Below, piece by piece: positions 35,907 to 46,478 of a DNA stretch of 64,000 nucleotides. Origin of the DNA: Dromaius novaehollandiae. Lineage: Eukaryota; Chordata; Aves; Casuariiformes; Dromaiidae. Numbering within the stretch: position 1 is the stretch's first letter; the number at the start of each line of letters is the position of its first letter. Location: assembly GCF_036370855.1 (NCBI RefSeq), contig NC_088103.1, positions 5,643,404-5,707,403 of the forward strand, read 5' to 3'. The position numbers and the translations under genes were made by a program. The notes under the pieces are model-generated. The model was not told the DNA's origin, searched no databases, and saw only the letters and a list, made by a program, of their open reading frames with translations.

Positions 35907-36479
35907 TGGGGACCGGGGGTTGAGGAATTGGATTCCCCAGCCGAACCCCTGGTTTCAGTAAAGCTGGGGAACAAAACAGTTAAATTTTTAGTAGACACTG
36001 GAGCAACATATTCAGTACTAAATAGCTGTAAGGGACCAATGAGTAAATTCTCTATGCCAGTAATTGGGGCCACGGGAAAGCGAGAGGTCAAACCTTTCTT
36101 TCAACCAATTAAATGTGAAATAGGAAACAGGGTGTTAACACATGAATTCTTCTATATGCCAGAATGCCCATTACCCCTAATGGGGAGGGATTTACTGAAT
36201 AAACTGGGGGCACAGATAACCTTTGATCAAAACAAAGTTAAGGTGCACATTCCACAAAGTAACGCCTGGAAGGCACAAGCATATATGTTGCAGAAAGCAC
36301 TGGATTCCGAACAGGTGGAGGATGGACCAAGCGAAATTCCCTCTGAAGTAATGGACGCAGTAGTCCCTTTTGTGTGGGCAATGGAGAAATCTGGAAAAGC
36401 CAGATGTGCAGAACCGGTAAAGGTGGAATTAAAACAAGAAGCTAAACCGGTAAGGCGCGTCTTTATTACCACTTCATGA
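35907..36479 (+). pseudogene. pro: pro (retroviral protease) and start of pol, ERV unit 1
   Basis: In frame with gag after its TGA, so it would be made by stop-codon readthrough as in gammaretroviruses. It shows the aspartic protease signature LVDTGAT and the later MGRDLL motif. The frame runs a short way into the pol linker (VELKQEAKPVRR) and then stops at 36,477-36,479, where the RT polymerase domain should begin. The protease itself looks intact; the fusion to RT is lost. Confidence 0.85.
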
Positions 36480-37120
36480 AGAGGGGAGGTTGGCTCATGA
36501 CTGTCTGCAAACTATTGAGCGAGTATATTCCAGCCGTCCAGATTTGAGAGATATTGCAGAATCCGGACTGGGAATTATTTACCGATGGGAGCAGTTTTAT
36601 AATAAAGGGAGAAAGAAGGGCTGGACACGCTGTTGTCACTTTGGAAGGAGAAATCGAAGCAAGATCGCTACCAGCAAATACATCCGCCCAGAAAGCAGAA
36701 CTGATTGCTTTAACCCGGGCTCTGGAATTATCAGAGGGAAAACGGACTAATGTGTTTACAGATTCAAAATACGCCTTTGGGGTTATACATGCCCATGGCG
36801 CAATTTGGAAAGAAAGAGGATTGCTATCTTCTCAAGGGAATCCTATAAAATACAGTAAGGAGATTATGAGACTACTCAAAGCAGTTAATAAACCCAAAGA
36901 AATAGCAGTAACGCATTGCAAAGCGCACCAGTCCGGACAGACTGACATAGTTAAAGGGAACAAAAGGGCCGATGAGGCTGCAAAAAGGGCAGCATTATCC
37001 GTGTCGGTGGCAGCCTTAGTTCCAGAAAGAATGTTAAAAATGGAAATTCCAGTATACACTGAAAAAGAAAATAAATTAGCAGAAATACTGAAATGCATAA
37101 AAACTCCCAAAGGATGGTAG
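36480..37120 (+). pseudogene. pol: pol remnant: RT connection and RNase H, ERV unit 1
   Basis: The RT fingers/palm/thumb, including any YXDD motif, are missing. Only about 10 bp separate the pro stop from a connection-type segment (HDCLQTIERVYSSRPDLRD at about 36,493). A second frame change near 36,555 leads into an RNase H with all four acidic residues visible (FTDGSS, AQKAEL, FTDSKYA, NKRADEAAK). The frame ends at TAG 37,118-37,120 just before integrase, in the same frame, so that stop is a point lesion between RNase H and integrase. Confidence 0.88.
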
Positions 37121-38200
37121 GTGACATCTACTGGACAATGTGTGGTAACTTTGCCGATAATGAAGAAGCTGATGAAGCAAATACATGATAGCACCCACAT
37201 GGGAGCCGAGGCACTGGTTGAAACAGTTAAAAGATTTGCTGTGGGAGTCAGTATGCTAATAATTGTAAAGGGTATTACACAAAAATGTGAAATCTGTCTT
37301 AGAAATAATCCCAAGGTTCAGAAGAAGCCCCCCCCAGGGGAAGTAAAAAGGGGCTTCATGCCTGGGGATTACTGGCAAATTGATTTTTCTGAATTACCAA
37401 GATGTAATGGATATAAATATTTGTTGGTAATTGTTGACACCTTTTCAGGATGGCCTGAGGCTTTCCCGTGTCGTACCAATAAAGCCAGGGAAGTAGTAAA
37501 AATGTTATTCAAAGAAATTATACCAAGATTTGGGGTACCAGAAGGGTTTTCTTCAGATAGGGGACCTCATTTTATAGCAGAAATAGTACAGCAAATCTCA
37601 AAAATACTACAAATTAAATGGGACTTACATACCCCCTGGAGGCCACAATCCAGTGGAAAAGTGGAAAGAATGAATCAAACAATTAAGAGACAGGTAGGAA
37701 AATGGTGTCAGGAGACTCAGATGAAATGGACTGATGTTTTACCTCTGGCATTATTAAGAATCAGAATAACCCCAAGGGTTAGGGAGAAAGTTAGTCCATT
37801 TGAGATACTGTATGGTAAACCTTACACTGTAAATCTAACTGGAAATGAAATTCAAATGCACGTTAAGGGCGATCAAATTTTAAGTGATTATCTCTTGTCT
37901 ATGGCAAAGGTTCTTACTTCTCTCCGTAGGTACATCCAGTTAAGATCTCCTGTACTTTTAGATTCACCTGTACATTCATTCCAGCTGGGAGATCAAGTGT
38001 ATCTTCGGACCTGGAAGGATGAGCCATTGGCAGAAAAGTGGAGAGGACCGTATCTTGTACTGCTAACAACAAATACTGCTGTGAAACTGCAGGGAATTGA
38101 TTCCTGGATCCACTACACCCGAGTGAAAGCAGTACCTCAAGAGACGTGGAAAGCTGAACAAGTTCAACCTTTAAAGCTGAAAATATATAAAGATATATGA
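37121..38200 (+). pseudogene. pol: Integrase domain of pol, ERV unit 1
   Basis: A 359-codon open frame following the pol stop. It has the HHCC zinc site (H22, H26, C56, C59), the catalytic triad D88, D146 and E182 with 35-residue spacing (DD35E), and a C-terminal WRGPY block typical of gammaretroviral integrases. All key residues are present. Because it is cut off from the rest of pol by a stop and by the RT deletion, it is annotated as part of a broken gene. Its stop overlaps the next small frame by ATGA. Confidence 0.9.
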
Positions 38201-38385
38201 GTTGTATTGGAAGCGAATCGGTTTTAAATTTGGATTGTACGCAGGGAAGAATTGCTTTAATCTGTTTGTTAGGAATAGGGTTAATATTGTTGTTATGGCA
38301 TCTGTGTAAAAATAATGTTCTCCTTAATAACCAGGGGAGAAATGTGGTGGTTAGCTTTTCTAGGTTGCCTGAGCCAAACAATTAA
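38197..38385 (+). CDS. Small membrane-segment ORF between pol and env, ERV unit 1
   Basis: 62 codons. Its ATG overlaps the integrase stop as ATGA. It has one strongly hydrophobic segment ([17 protein letters not shown]) and its 3' end overlaps the env start in another frame. Unit 2 keeps it with one change (Cys to Tyr). It could be a remnant of an env leader or a chance frame. No known family. Confidence 0.35.
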   Translation: MSCIGSESVLNLDCTQGRIALICLLGIGLILLLWHLCKNNVLLNNQGRNVVVSFSRLPEPNN

Positions 38386-39539
38386 AAGGAATCAGGAAGG
38401 ATTTTGGGGTCACAATCTCCATTTGGAAGTAATTACGAAATCTATGAAGATAGTTAACCAGAGGGATTGCTGGGTGTGTACCCACTTCCCTGAACATTCC
38501 AACAAGGGCTTCCCCCTAATTGGAGTGCCTCTTAATTTTTCCTTTATGGAATTTATGAAACAGATAAGAAATGATAGTGATCAAACGAAATATGATGAAA
38601 CAACCGAACAGGAATGGGAAGTCCAGAGTGTGACAGGAGATTATTATCAATGTATCCGAAGATGTAATAATAGTAATAGATGGTGGGAGAAAACTGTACT
38701 TTATGGAAAGCAACCGATCAACTGCAGTGGAGCCATTAAGGTAGGAGGTTATAAAGATAGCTCTCATATACCTGAAATAGGTTATAAGTGGCCAAGTAAG
38801 GAACTAAATGGGTGGCGTGTTCCAAAAGGTAGTGGATGGTATTGGTTGTGTGGGAACAAGGCACGAAAAGTGCTACCTCCTAATTGGTCAGGGACGTGTA
38901 CTTTAGGGGCAATAATCCCTAATGTTACTATAAGAAAAGAATTGGGTAATAAATATCAAAAATCCTGGCTAAGAACATTCATGAGGAGACAAAAGAGGGT
39001 CAGTAATCCTTTAATAGATCGACCTACTAGGTTTCAGTCATTCGTAAGGTGGCTGTTTCCACAACTGGGAGTGAGTGAACTTGAAAAAGCAATAGTAAAT
39101 ATTTCAGCAGTTATTGAAAAAAATAGGGAATAAAACCTCTGATGCCACTGCAGCTTTACAAGAGGAGGTTTCAGAAATTGCTAAAATAAGTACCCAAAAC
39201 AGGATGGCTCTAGATATGTTATTGGCATCTCAGGGAGGAGTATGTACAGTAATAAATACTAGTTGCTGTGTATATGTGGATCAAAGCGGGAGAATTTCTA
39301 CCGATCTAAATGAAATCTGGAAGCAGACTGAAATCTTACATGGGGTTCAGAAAGATGATACTTCTTTCGGATTTGAAGAAACATGGAAATGGTTGACTTC
39401 CTGGTTCCCTGATGTGAGCTCATGGGTTAAAAAATGTTTAACAATTTTGGGAATGGTGCTAGTAGTTTTTGTATGCGTTAATGTAGTGATTCAATGCATA
39501 TCCAAGTGTTTTACAAAATTAATATGGGAAAGATTTTAA
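38342..39539 (+). pseudogene. env: env of ERV unit 1, frameshifted
   Basis: The surface part starts at ATG 38,342 (the in-frame ATG at 38,315 is also possible) and runs to 39,133. It shows a CWVC motif, a WYWLCG block and a basic furin-type site RRQKR. The transmembrane part is in a different frame, 39,114-39,539, with a CX6CC motif, a preceding immunosuppressive-domain-like segment and a C-terminal membrane anchor (about 39,440-39,500). The frame change coincides with a run of seven A's at about 39,117-39,123, consistent with a single-base indel. The surface subunit is short. The same break is present in unit 2. Confidence 0.88.
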
Positions 39540-39578
39540 AAGAGTGAGACTAATATGAAAATGATCATAGAAGTCTCA

Positions 39579-39589
39579 AAGGGGGGAAT
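39579..39589 (+). promoter_or_regulatory. Polypurine tract, unit 1
   Basis: AAGGGGGGAAT directly abuts the TG of LTR 2, as expected for plus-strand priming. The interval from the env stop to here is noncoding. Confidence 0.85.
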
Positions 39590-40261
39590 TGTTACAAGAC
39601 AACTCTGAGAAGCTCAGAAAGAATGTTTGAAGTAGGTAGATTTGGATAACTTCTATCTTAGATAGAAGTTGCTTAGCCTGAGTAGCCGCACACTTGCTTA
39701 GCATGAGTAGCTAAATTTGCTGAAGCCTTAGGCCGCACTCCTAGTTCGGTAAGAAAGGGCCTCAGAGCTGGTGCAGGCTGGAAAGATAAGGGAGTTACAA
39801 GCAGTCTGCATTCCTGTGCCCCACTCTCCGAAAGGGAGGATGCCAAGGCTGAGAAATAAGGCCTGTTTGGGCGCCAGGACCTTGGGAAGCAAAGCTTCCT
39901 CGCACTGTTGAAACAGTGCTGACTAAGGGGTCTGGATTATGTCTTCTTCCTCAGGGCCTTGGGAGATAACACCTACTGACCCGGCTGGGGCAGTGTTAAT
40001 TGACCAGGACCTTGAGGAGCAGGGGTGGGATCCAGGGAATGAAGAAATCACTAACCAATCAGTGTAAAAGGGAAAGTCGTAAATCTGGCAATTTGTGTGT
40101 ATAAATGCTACTTGAAAAGTTGGGGGGGTGTGCTTGATTTGTGGGAAACCACCGAGCACCCAGGCTTGTGCAACTCTGAAATAAATAAACAAATGTCTCT
40201 CCTGAGTGTGTAATTATTGGCTCATTGCACACCGGGCAACGAATCCGCTTTTCGGACAACA
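39590..40261 (+). repeat. ERV LTR 2 (shared middle LTR)
   Basis: 672 bp, TGTTACAAGACA to GGACAACA. It serves as 3' LTR of unit 1 and 5' LTR of unit 2, with no target duplication on either side. TATAAAT is near 40,100 and AATAAATAAA near 40,180. Near its 3' end it shares variants with LTR 3 that LTR 1 lacks. Confidence 0.95.
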
Positions 40262-40267
40262 GTGTTC

Positions 40268-40285
40268 TGGCGACCCAGGTGGGAC
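40268..40285 (+). promoter_or_regulatory. Primer binding site, unit 2
   Basis: The same 18-nt sequence as in unit 1, 6 nt after LTR 2. The donor ACAG|GTAAGC follows at about 40,411. Confidence 0.7.
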
Positions 40286-40583
40286 TCTCACTGTAAAGCC
40301 TTGCCCGGATCGTCTTGCCAGTGCCGGCGGGGAGACACTGCTCATCGGACTCCAGCGCGCACCGACCGTTTTGTTCGGGGACTCCGTGAGCACTCTCCCT
40401 GGTCGGAACAGGTAAGCGGCTCAAAGGTGCAACGCAGTAATTATTAAGAGACATTGCATAAAGGGTATGATACAAGGGTAATTGGTTGTGGTAACCAAAG
40501 GTAAGCTTTGTACACGTTTGGACAGTGACGACTGGAGTGTACGAAAGCGTAATTGGTAAGAACGTTCTTTTAAGGGTAATAAT

Positions 40584-42119
40584 ATGGGAACAGGACAATC
40601 TGTGGGGGTATCCTCCTGTTCTCCTTTAGGATGCATCCTGAAACATTGGAGTAAGTTTGGTGGGAATCCTTTAACAAGGAGAAAATTAAAGGAATACTGT
40701 ACTCAGTGGTGGCCAATGTATAAACTGGAGGATGAGGAAAAATGGCCAGAAATGGGAACGCTAAACTATAATACAATCTTGCAACTTACGTTGTTTTGCA
40801 GAAGACAGAACAAATGGGATGAGGTCCCATATGTAGATTTGTTCTTCTCTCTGAGAAATGATCATGAAACTAGAAAAAAATGTAAGCTATTGATCTCTGA
40901 CTCAAATGTGTTAATGATGATGGGAAACAAAGAGAAAATGCCTCGGTGTTGCTCTGCTTGTAGCATTGGGAAAAGATGTTTAGAAGTGGGTGATGAGGAA
41001 GAGGATGTACAATTATTGGTCTCTCCGGAAAGAGATCAAGATAGTGTCGATAGCAGAAAGAAGGGAAGTGAGGCATGTAGCCCGATTGCAGGCAGAACTC
41101 GGGCTACTCGGGCTCAACAAAATCCCGCGATTCAGGCTCCGCTGCGTCAAGCAGTCGGACCAGACGGGATGCCTGTGTATGTGAAGGTCCCTTTTTCAAC
41201 TACAGATGTAATGAATTGGAAGGAGTCTGCCGGGTCGTACCGAGAAAATCCAGAGAAGATGTATCAATCCTTTAAAATGATAATTGAGAATCATAATCCA
41301 GATTGGCAGGATTTACAGGTGCTTTTAAATACTTTGCTTGCACCTGAGGAGAAAAGAATGGTATTAGACAAAGCTCAAGAGGAGAATAAAAGCCAAAATG
41401 CTAGAGACGGACCAGACCGTTTTATGCCGGCCCAGGAACCGGGTTGGGATCAAAACACAGGGGCAGGCAGGTTAATGACTAAACAGTACCAACAGTTAAT
41501 ATTATATGGGGTAAAGCATGGAGTACCCAGGCCCAAAAATATTGCAAAACTATATCAAGTCGCACAGGGTAAGAATGAGGATCCCTCTGCATTTTACGAG
41601 CGGTTATGTGAAACTGCCCGAAAATGGACAGACTTGGATCCCGAGGACGAAGCAAATAAAATGACTTTTACTACATTATTTGTAGGACAATCAGCACCAG
41701 ATATAAGGAGAAAGCTTCAGAAAGTAGATGGTATGTCGGGGATGTCAATATCGCAATTAATAGAAATTGCATATAAGGTGTACCATAACAGGGAAGAAGT
41801 AGAGAGAAAGGAAAAACAAAAGGAGAAACTGAAAGATAAGAGGCAAAATGCTGCAATCTTGGCAGCTGCATTTGCCCGGGCACAAACTCCCTCTCAGGGA
41901 AGGGGTTTTCTGAAAGGACAAGGACGTGGAAGAGGGCATAGAGTAGGAGGGAATTGGGGAAATAGAATTCCGCTAAGGAGAGATCAGTGTGCAATTTGCA
42001 GGGGGAAGGGGCACTGGAAAAATGAGTGCCCGAAGAGACAATCAGATCATTGGAAACCTCAGTCTGCATCTGTTCCAGAGGCAGATTTGCTCATGATTGG
42101 TACAGAGGATTCAGACTGA
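40584..42119 (+). CDS. gag: gag of ERV unit 2 (open)
   Basis: 511 codons from ATG 40,584, with Gly at position 2 fitting N-myristoylation of matrix. Capsid contains a major homology region at about residues 328-350 (QGKNEDPSAFYERL). The nucleocapsid has a basic GR-rich stretch followed by one CCHC knuckle at 469-482. The frame ends in TGA at 42,117-42,119; the codons after it continue in frame into protease, so readthrough of UGA would make Gag-Pro. This is the only full-length retroviral frame in the array. The provirus as a whole is still defective for lack of RT. A single central Cys/His/Lys-rich stretch near residue 115 (CCSACSIGKRC) is unusual for matrix. Confidence 0.92.
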   Translation: MGTGQSVGVSSCSPLGCILKHWSKFGGNPLTRRKLKEYCTQWWPMYKLEDEEKWPEMGTLNYNTILQLTLFCRRQNKWDEVPYVDLFFSLRNDHETRKKCKLLISDSNVLMMMGNKEKMPRCCSACSIGKRCLEVGDEEEDVQLLVSPERDQDSVDSRKKGSEACSPIAGRTRATRAQQNPAIQAPLRQAVGPDGMPVYVKVPFSTTDVMNWKESAGSYRENPEKMYQSFKMIIENHNPDWQDLQVLLNTLLAPEEKRMVLDKAQEENKSQNARDGPDRFMPAQEPGWDQNTGAGRLMTKQYQQLILYGVKHGVPRPKNIAKLYQVAQGKNEDPSAFYERLCETARKWTDLDPEDEANKMTFTTLFVGQSAPDIRRKLQKVDGMSGMSISQLIEIAYKVYHNREEVERKEKQKEKLKDKRQNAAILAAAFARAQTPSQGRGFLKGQGRGRGHRVGGNWGNRIPLRRDQCAICRGKGHWKNECPKRQSDHWKPQSASVPEADLLMIGTEDSD

Positions 42120-42692
42120 TGGGGACCGGGGGTTGAGGAATTGGATTCCCCAGCCGAACCCCTGGTTTCAGTAAAGCTGGGGAACAAAACAGTTAAATTT
42201 TTAGTAGACACTGGAGCAACATATTCAGTACTAAATAGCTGTAAGGGACCAATGAGTAAATTCTCTATGCCAGTAATTGGGGCCACGGGAAAGCGAGAGG
42301 TCAAACCTTTCTTTCAACCAATTAAATGTGAAATAGGAAACAGGGTGTTAACACATGAATTCTTCTATATGCCAGAATGCCCATTACCCCTAATGGGGAG
42401 GGATTTACTGAATAAACTGGGGGCACAGATAACCTTTGATCAAAACAAAGTTAAGGTGCACATTCCACAAAGTAACGCCTGGAAGGCACAAGCATATATG
42501 TTGCAGAAAGCACTGGATTCCGAACAGGTGGAGGATGGACCAAGCGAAATTCCCTCTGAAGTAATGGACGCAGTAGTCCCTTTTGTGTGGGCAATGGAGA
42601 AATCTGGAAAAGCCAGATGTGCAGAACCGGTAAAGGTGGAATTAAAACAAGAAGCTAAACCGGTAAGGCGCATCTTTATTACCACTTCATGA
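42120..42692 (+). pseudogene. pro: pro and pol start, ERV unit 2
   Basis: Same arrangement as unit 1: in frame with gag after UGA, LVDTGAT active site, MGRDLL motif, and an abrupt stop at 42,690-42,692 where RT should start. One substitution (Val to Ile) near the end distinguishes it from unit 1. Confidence 0.85.
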
Positions 42693-43333
42693 AGAGGGGA
42701 GGTTGGCTCATGACTGTCTGCAAACTATTGAGCGAGTATATTCCAGCCGTCCAGATTTGAGAGATATTGCAGAATCCGGACTGGGAATTATTTACCGATG
42801 GGAGCAGTTTTATAATAAAGGGAGAAAGAAGGGCTGGATACGCTGTTGTCACTTTGGAAGGAGAAATCGAAGCAAGATCGCTACCAGCAAATACATCCGC
42901 CCAGAAAGCAGAACTGATTGCTTTAACCCGGGCTCCGGAATTATCAGAGGGAAAACGGACTAATGTGTTTACAGATTCAAAATACGCCTTTGGGGTTATA
43001 CATGCCCATGGCGCAATTTGGAAAGAAAGAGGATTGCTATCTTCTCAAGGGAATCCTATAAAATACAGTAAGGAGATTATGAGACTACTCAAAGCAGTTA
43101 ATAAACCCAAAGAAATAGCAGTAACGCATTGCAAAGCGCACCAGTCCGGACAGACTGACATAGTTAAAGGGAACAAAAGGGCCGATGAGGCTGCAAAAAG
43201 GGCAGCATTATCCGTGTCGGTGGCAGCCTTAGTTCCAGAAAGAATGTTAAAAATGGAAATTCCAGTATACACTGAAAAAGAAAATAAATTAGCAGAAATA
43301 CTGAAATGCATAAAAACTCCCAAAGGATGGTAG
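42693..43333 (+). pseudogene. pol: pol remnant: RT connection and RNase H, ERV unit 2
   Basis: Identical lesion structure to unit 1: the polymerase core is deleted, a frame change occurs near 42,768, RNase H acidic residues are kept, and TAG at 43,331-43,333 precedes integrase. Differences from unit 1 are point changes (His to Tyr and Leu to Pro in RNase H). Confidence 0.88.
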
Positions 43334-44413
43334 GTGACATCTACTGGACAATGTGTGGTAACTTTGCCGATAATGAAGAAGCTGATGAAGCAAATACATG
43401 ATAGCACCCACATGGGAGCCGAGGCACTGGTTGAAACAGTTAAAAGATTTGCTGTGGGAGTCAGTATGCTAATAATTGTAAAGGGTATTACACAAAAATG
43501 TGAAATCTGTCTTAGAAATAATCCCAAGGTTCAGAAGAAGCCCCCCCCAGGGGAAGTAAAAAGGGGCTTCATGCCTGGGGATTACTGGCAAATTGATTTT
43601 TCTGAATTACCAAGATGTAATGGATATAAATATTTGTTGGTAATTGTTGACACCTTTTCAGGATGGCCTGAGGCTTTCCCGTGTCGTACCAATAAAGCCA
43701 GGGAAGTAGTAAAAATGTTATTCAAAGAAATTATACCAAGATTTGGGGTACCAGAAGGGTTTTCTTCAGATAGGGGACCTCATTTTATAGCAGAAATAGT
43801 ACAGCAAATCTCAAAAATACTACAAATTAAATGGGACTTACATACCCCCTGGAGGCCACAATCCAGTGGAAAAGTAGAAAGAATGAATCAAACAATTAAG
43901 AGACAGGTAGGAAAATGGTGTCAGGAGACTCAGATGAAATGGACTGATGTTTTACCTCTGGCATTATTAAGAATCAGAATAACCCCAAGGGTTAGGGAGA
44001 AAGTTAGTCCATTTGAGATACTGTATGGTAAACCTTACACTGTAAATCTAACCGGAAATGAAATTCAAATGCACGTTAAGGGCGATCAAATTTTAAGTGA
44101 TTATCTCTTGTCTATGGCAAAGGTTCTTACTTCTCTCCGTAGGTACATCCAGTTAAGATCTCCTGTACTTTTAGATTCACCTGTACATTCATTCCAGCCG
44201 GGAGATCAAGTGTATCTTCGGACCTGGAAGGATGAGCCATTGGCAGAAAAGTGGAGAGGACCGTATCTTGTACTGCTAACAACAAATACTGCTGTGAAAC
44301 TGCAGGGAATTGATTCCTGGATCCACTACACCCGAGTGAAAGCAGTACCTCGAGAGACGTGGAAAGCTGAACAAGTTCAACCTTTAAAGCTGAAAATATA
44401 TAAAGATATATGA
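43334..44413 (+). pseudogene. pol: Integrase domain of pol, ERV unit 2
   Basis: 359 codons with intact HHCC and DD35E residues and the GPY/F-type C-terminal block, as in unit 1. It differs from unit 1 by two residues near the C terminus (Leu to Pro and Gln to Arg). It is separated from RNase H by the shared in-frame stop. Confidence 0.9.
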
Positions 44414-44598
44414 GTTGTATTGGAAGTGAATCGGTTTTAAATTTGGATTGTACGCAGGGAAGAATTGCTTTAATCTGTTTGTTAGGAATAGGGTTAATAT
44501 TGTTGTTATGGCATCTGTATAAAAATAATGTTCTCCTTAATAACCAGGGGAGAAATGTGGTGGTTAGCTTTTCTAGGTTGCCTGAGCCAAACAATTAA
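44410..44598 (+). CDS. Small membrane-segment ORF between pol and env, ERV unit 2
   Basis: The 62-codon counterpart of 38,197-38,385, with the same ATGA overlap and hydrophobic segment and one substitution. Conservation between two recent copies says little about selection. Confidence 0.35.
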   Translation: MSCIGSESVLNLDCTQGRIALICLLGIGLILLLWHLYKNNVLLNNQGRNVVVSFSRLPEPNN

Positions 44599-45752
44599 AA
44601 GGAATCAGGAAGGATTTTGGGGTCACAATCTCCATTTGGAAGTAATTACGAAATCTATGAAGATAGTTAACCAGAGGGATTGCTGGGTGTGTACCCACTT
44701 CCCTGAACATTCCAACAAGGGCTTCCCCCTAATTGGAGTGCCTCTTAATTTTTCCTTTATGGAATTTATGAAACAGATAAGAAATGATAGTGATCAAACG
44801 AAATATGATGAAACAACCGAACAGGAATGGGAAGTCCAGAGTGTGACAGGAGATTATTATCAATGTATCCGAAGATGTAATAATAGTAATAGATGGTGGG
44901 AGAAAACTGTACTTTATGGAAAGCAACCGATCAACTGCAGTGGAGCCATTAAGGTAGGAGGTTATAAAGATAGCTCTCATATACCTGAAATAGGTTATAA
45001 GTGGCCAAGTAAGGAACTAAATGGGTGGCGTGTTCCAAAAGGTAGTGGATGGTATTGGTTGTGTGGGAACAAGGCACGAAAAGTGCTACCTCCTAATTGG
45101 TCAGGGACGTGTACTTTAGGGGCAATAATCCCTAATGTTACTATAAGAAAAGAATTGGGTAATAAATATCAAAAATCCTGGCTAAGAACATTCATGAGGA
45201 GACAAAAGAGGGTCAGTAATCCTTTAATAGATCGACCTACTAGGTTTCAGTCATTCGTAAGGTGGCTGTTTCCACAACTGGGAGTGAGTGAACTTGAAAA
45301 AGCAATAGTAAATATTTCAGCAGTTATTGAAAAAAATAGGGAATAAAACCTCTGATGCCACTGCAGCTTTACAAGAGGAGGTTTCAGAAATTGCTAAAAT
45401 AAGTACCCAAAACAGGATGGCTCTAGATATGTTATTGGCATCTCAGGGAGGAGTATGTACAGTAATAAATACTAGTTGCTGTGTATATGTGGATCAAAGC
45501 GGGAGAATTTCTACCAATCTAAATGAAATCTGGAAGCAGACTGAAATCTTACATGGGGTTCAGAAAGATGATACTTCTTTCAGATTTGAAGAAACATGGA
45601 AATGGTTGACTTCCTGGTTCCCTGATGTGAGCTCATGGGTTAAAAAATGTTTAACAATTTTGGGAATGGTGCTAGTAGTTTTTGTATGCGTTAATGTAGT
45701 GATTCAATGCATATCCAAGTGTTTTACAAAATTAATATGGGAAAGATTTTAA
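44555..45752 (+). pseudogene. env: env of ERV unit 2, frameshifted
   Basis: Surface part 44,555-45,346 and transmembrane part 45,327-45,752 in different frames. The break is in the same A7 run (about 45,330-45,336) as in unit 1. CWVC, RRQKR and CX6CC motifs are kept. Two substitutions in the transmembrane part (Asp to Asn, Gly to Arg) distinguish the copy. Confidence 0.88.
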
Positions 45753-45791
45753 AAGAGTGAGACTAATATGAAAATGATCACAGAAGTCTCA

Positions 45792-45802
45792 AAGGGGGGA
45801 AT
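45792..45802 (+). promoter_or_regulatory. Polypurine tract, unit 2
   Basis: AAGGGGGGAAT directly before LTR 3. Confidence 0.85.
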
Positions 45803-46474
45803 TGTTACAAGACAACTCTGAGAAGCTCAGAAAGAATGTTTGAAGTAGGTAGATTTGGATAACTTCTATCTTAGATAGAAGTTGCTTAGCCTGAGTAGCC
45901 GCACACTTGCTTAGCATGAGTAGCTAAATTTGCTGAAGCCTTAGGCCGCGCTCCTAGTTCGGTAAGAAAGGGCCTCAGAGCTGGTGCAGGCTGGAAAGAT
46001 AAGGGAGTTACAAGCAGTCTGCATTCCTGTGCCCCACTCTCCGAAAGGGAGGATGCCAAGGCTGAGAAATAAGGCCTGTTTGGGCGCCAGGACCTTGGGA
46101 AGCAAAGCTTCCTCGCACTGTTGAAACAGTGCTGATTAAGGGGTCTGGATTATGTCTTCTTCCTCAGGGCCTTGGGAGATAACACCTACTGTCCCTGCTG
46201 GGGCAGTGTTAATTGACCAGGACCTTGAGGAGCAGGGGTGGGATCCAGGGAATGAAGAAATCACTAACCAATCAGTGTAAAAGGGAAAGTCGTAAATCTG
46301 GCAATTTGTGTGTATAAATGCTACTTGAAAAGTTGGGGGGGTGTGCTTGATTTGTGGGAAACCACCGAGCACCCAGGCTTGTGCAACTCTGAAATAAATA
46401 AACAAATGTCTCTCCTGAGTGTGTAATTATTGGCTCATTGCACACCGGGCAACAAATCCGCTTTTCGGACAACA
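45803..46474 (+). repeat. ERV LTR 3 (3')
   Basis: 672 bp, TGTTACAAGACA to GGACAACA, followed by the right copy of the target duplication GGAC. It carries private changes (for example CTGTCCCTGCTGG in U3) relative to LTRs 1 and 2. Confidence 0.95.
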
Positions 46475-46478
46475 GGAC

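Larger units (their letters stand above)
33141..46474 (+). mobile_element. Compound class I ERV: LTR-internal-LTR-internal-LTR tandem
   Basis: Three 672-bp LTRs (33,141-33,812; 39,590-40,261; 45,803-46,474) bracket two internal regions of 5,777 and 5,541 bp. The difference of 236 bp is exactly one nested 230-bp LTR plus its 6-bp duplication. The whole array is flanked by one 4-bp duplication, GGAC (33,137-33,140 and 46,475-46,478), with none at the middle LTR, so the array arose after a single integration. Gag CCHC box, the HHCC/DD35E integrase with a GPY/F-type C terminus, the same-frame gag-pro stop and the CX6CC transmembrane subunit mark it as gammaretrovirus-like. Both units lack the RT polymerase core and share a pol stop and an env frameshift, so both are defective. 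Confidence 0.95.

Noticed and set aside
36832..37314. 160-codon minus-strand frame across ERV RNase H/integrase (also at 43,045-43,527)
   Set aside because: It is antisense to well-identified pol domains and Ser/Ile-rich without a motif. It is repeated only because the provirus is duplicated.
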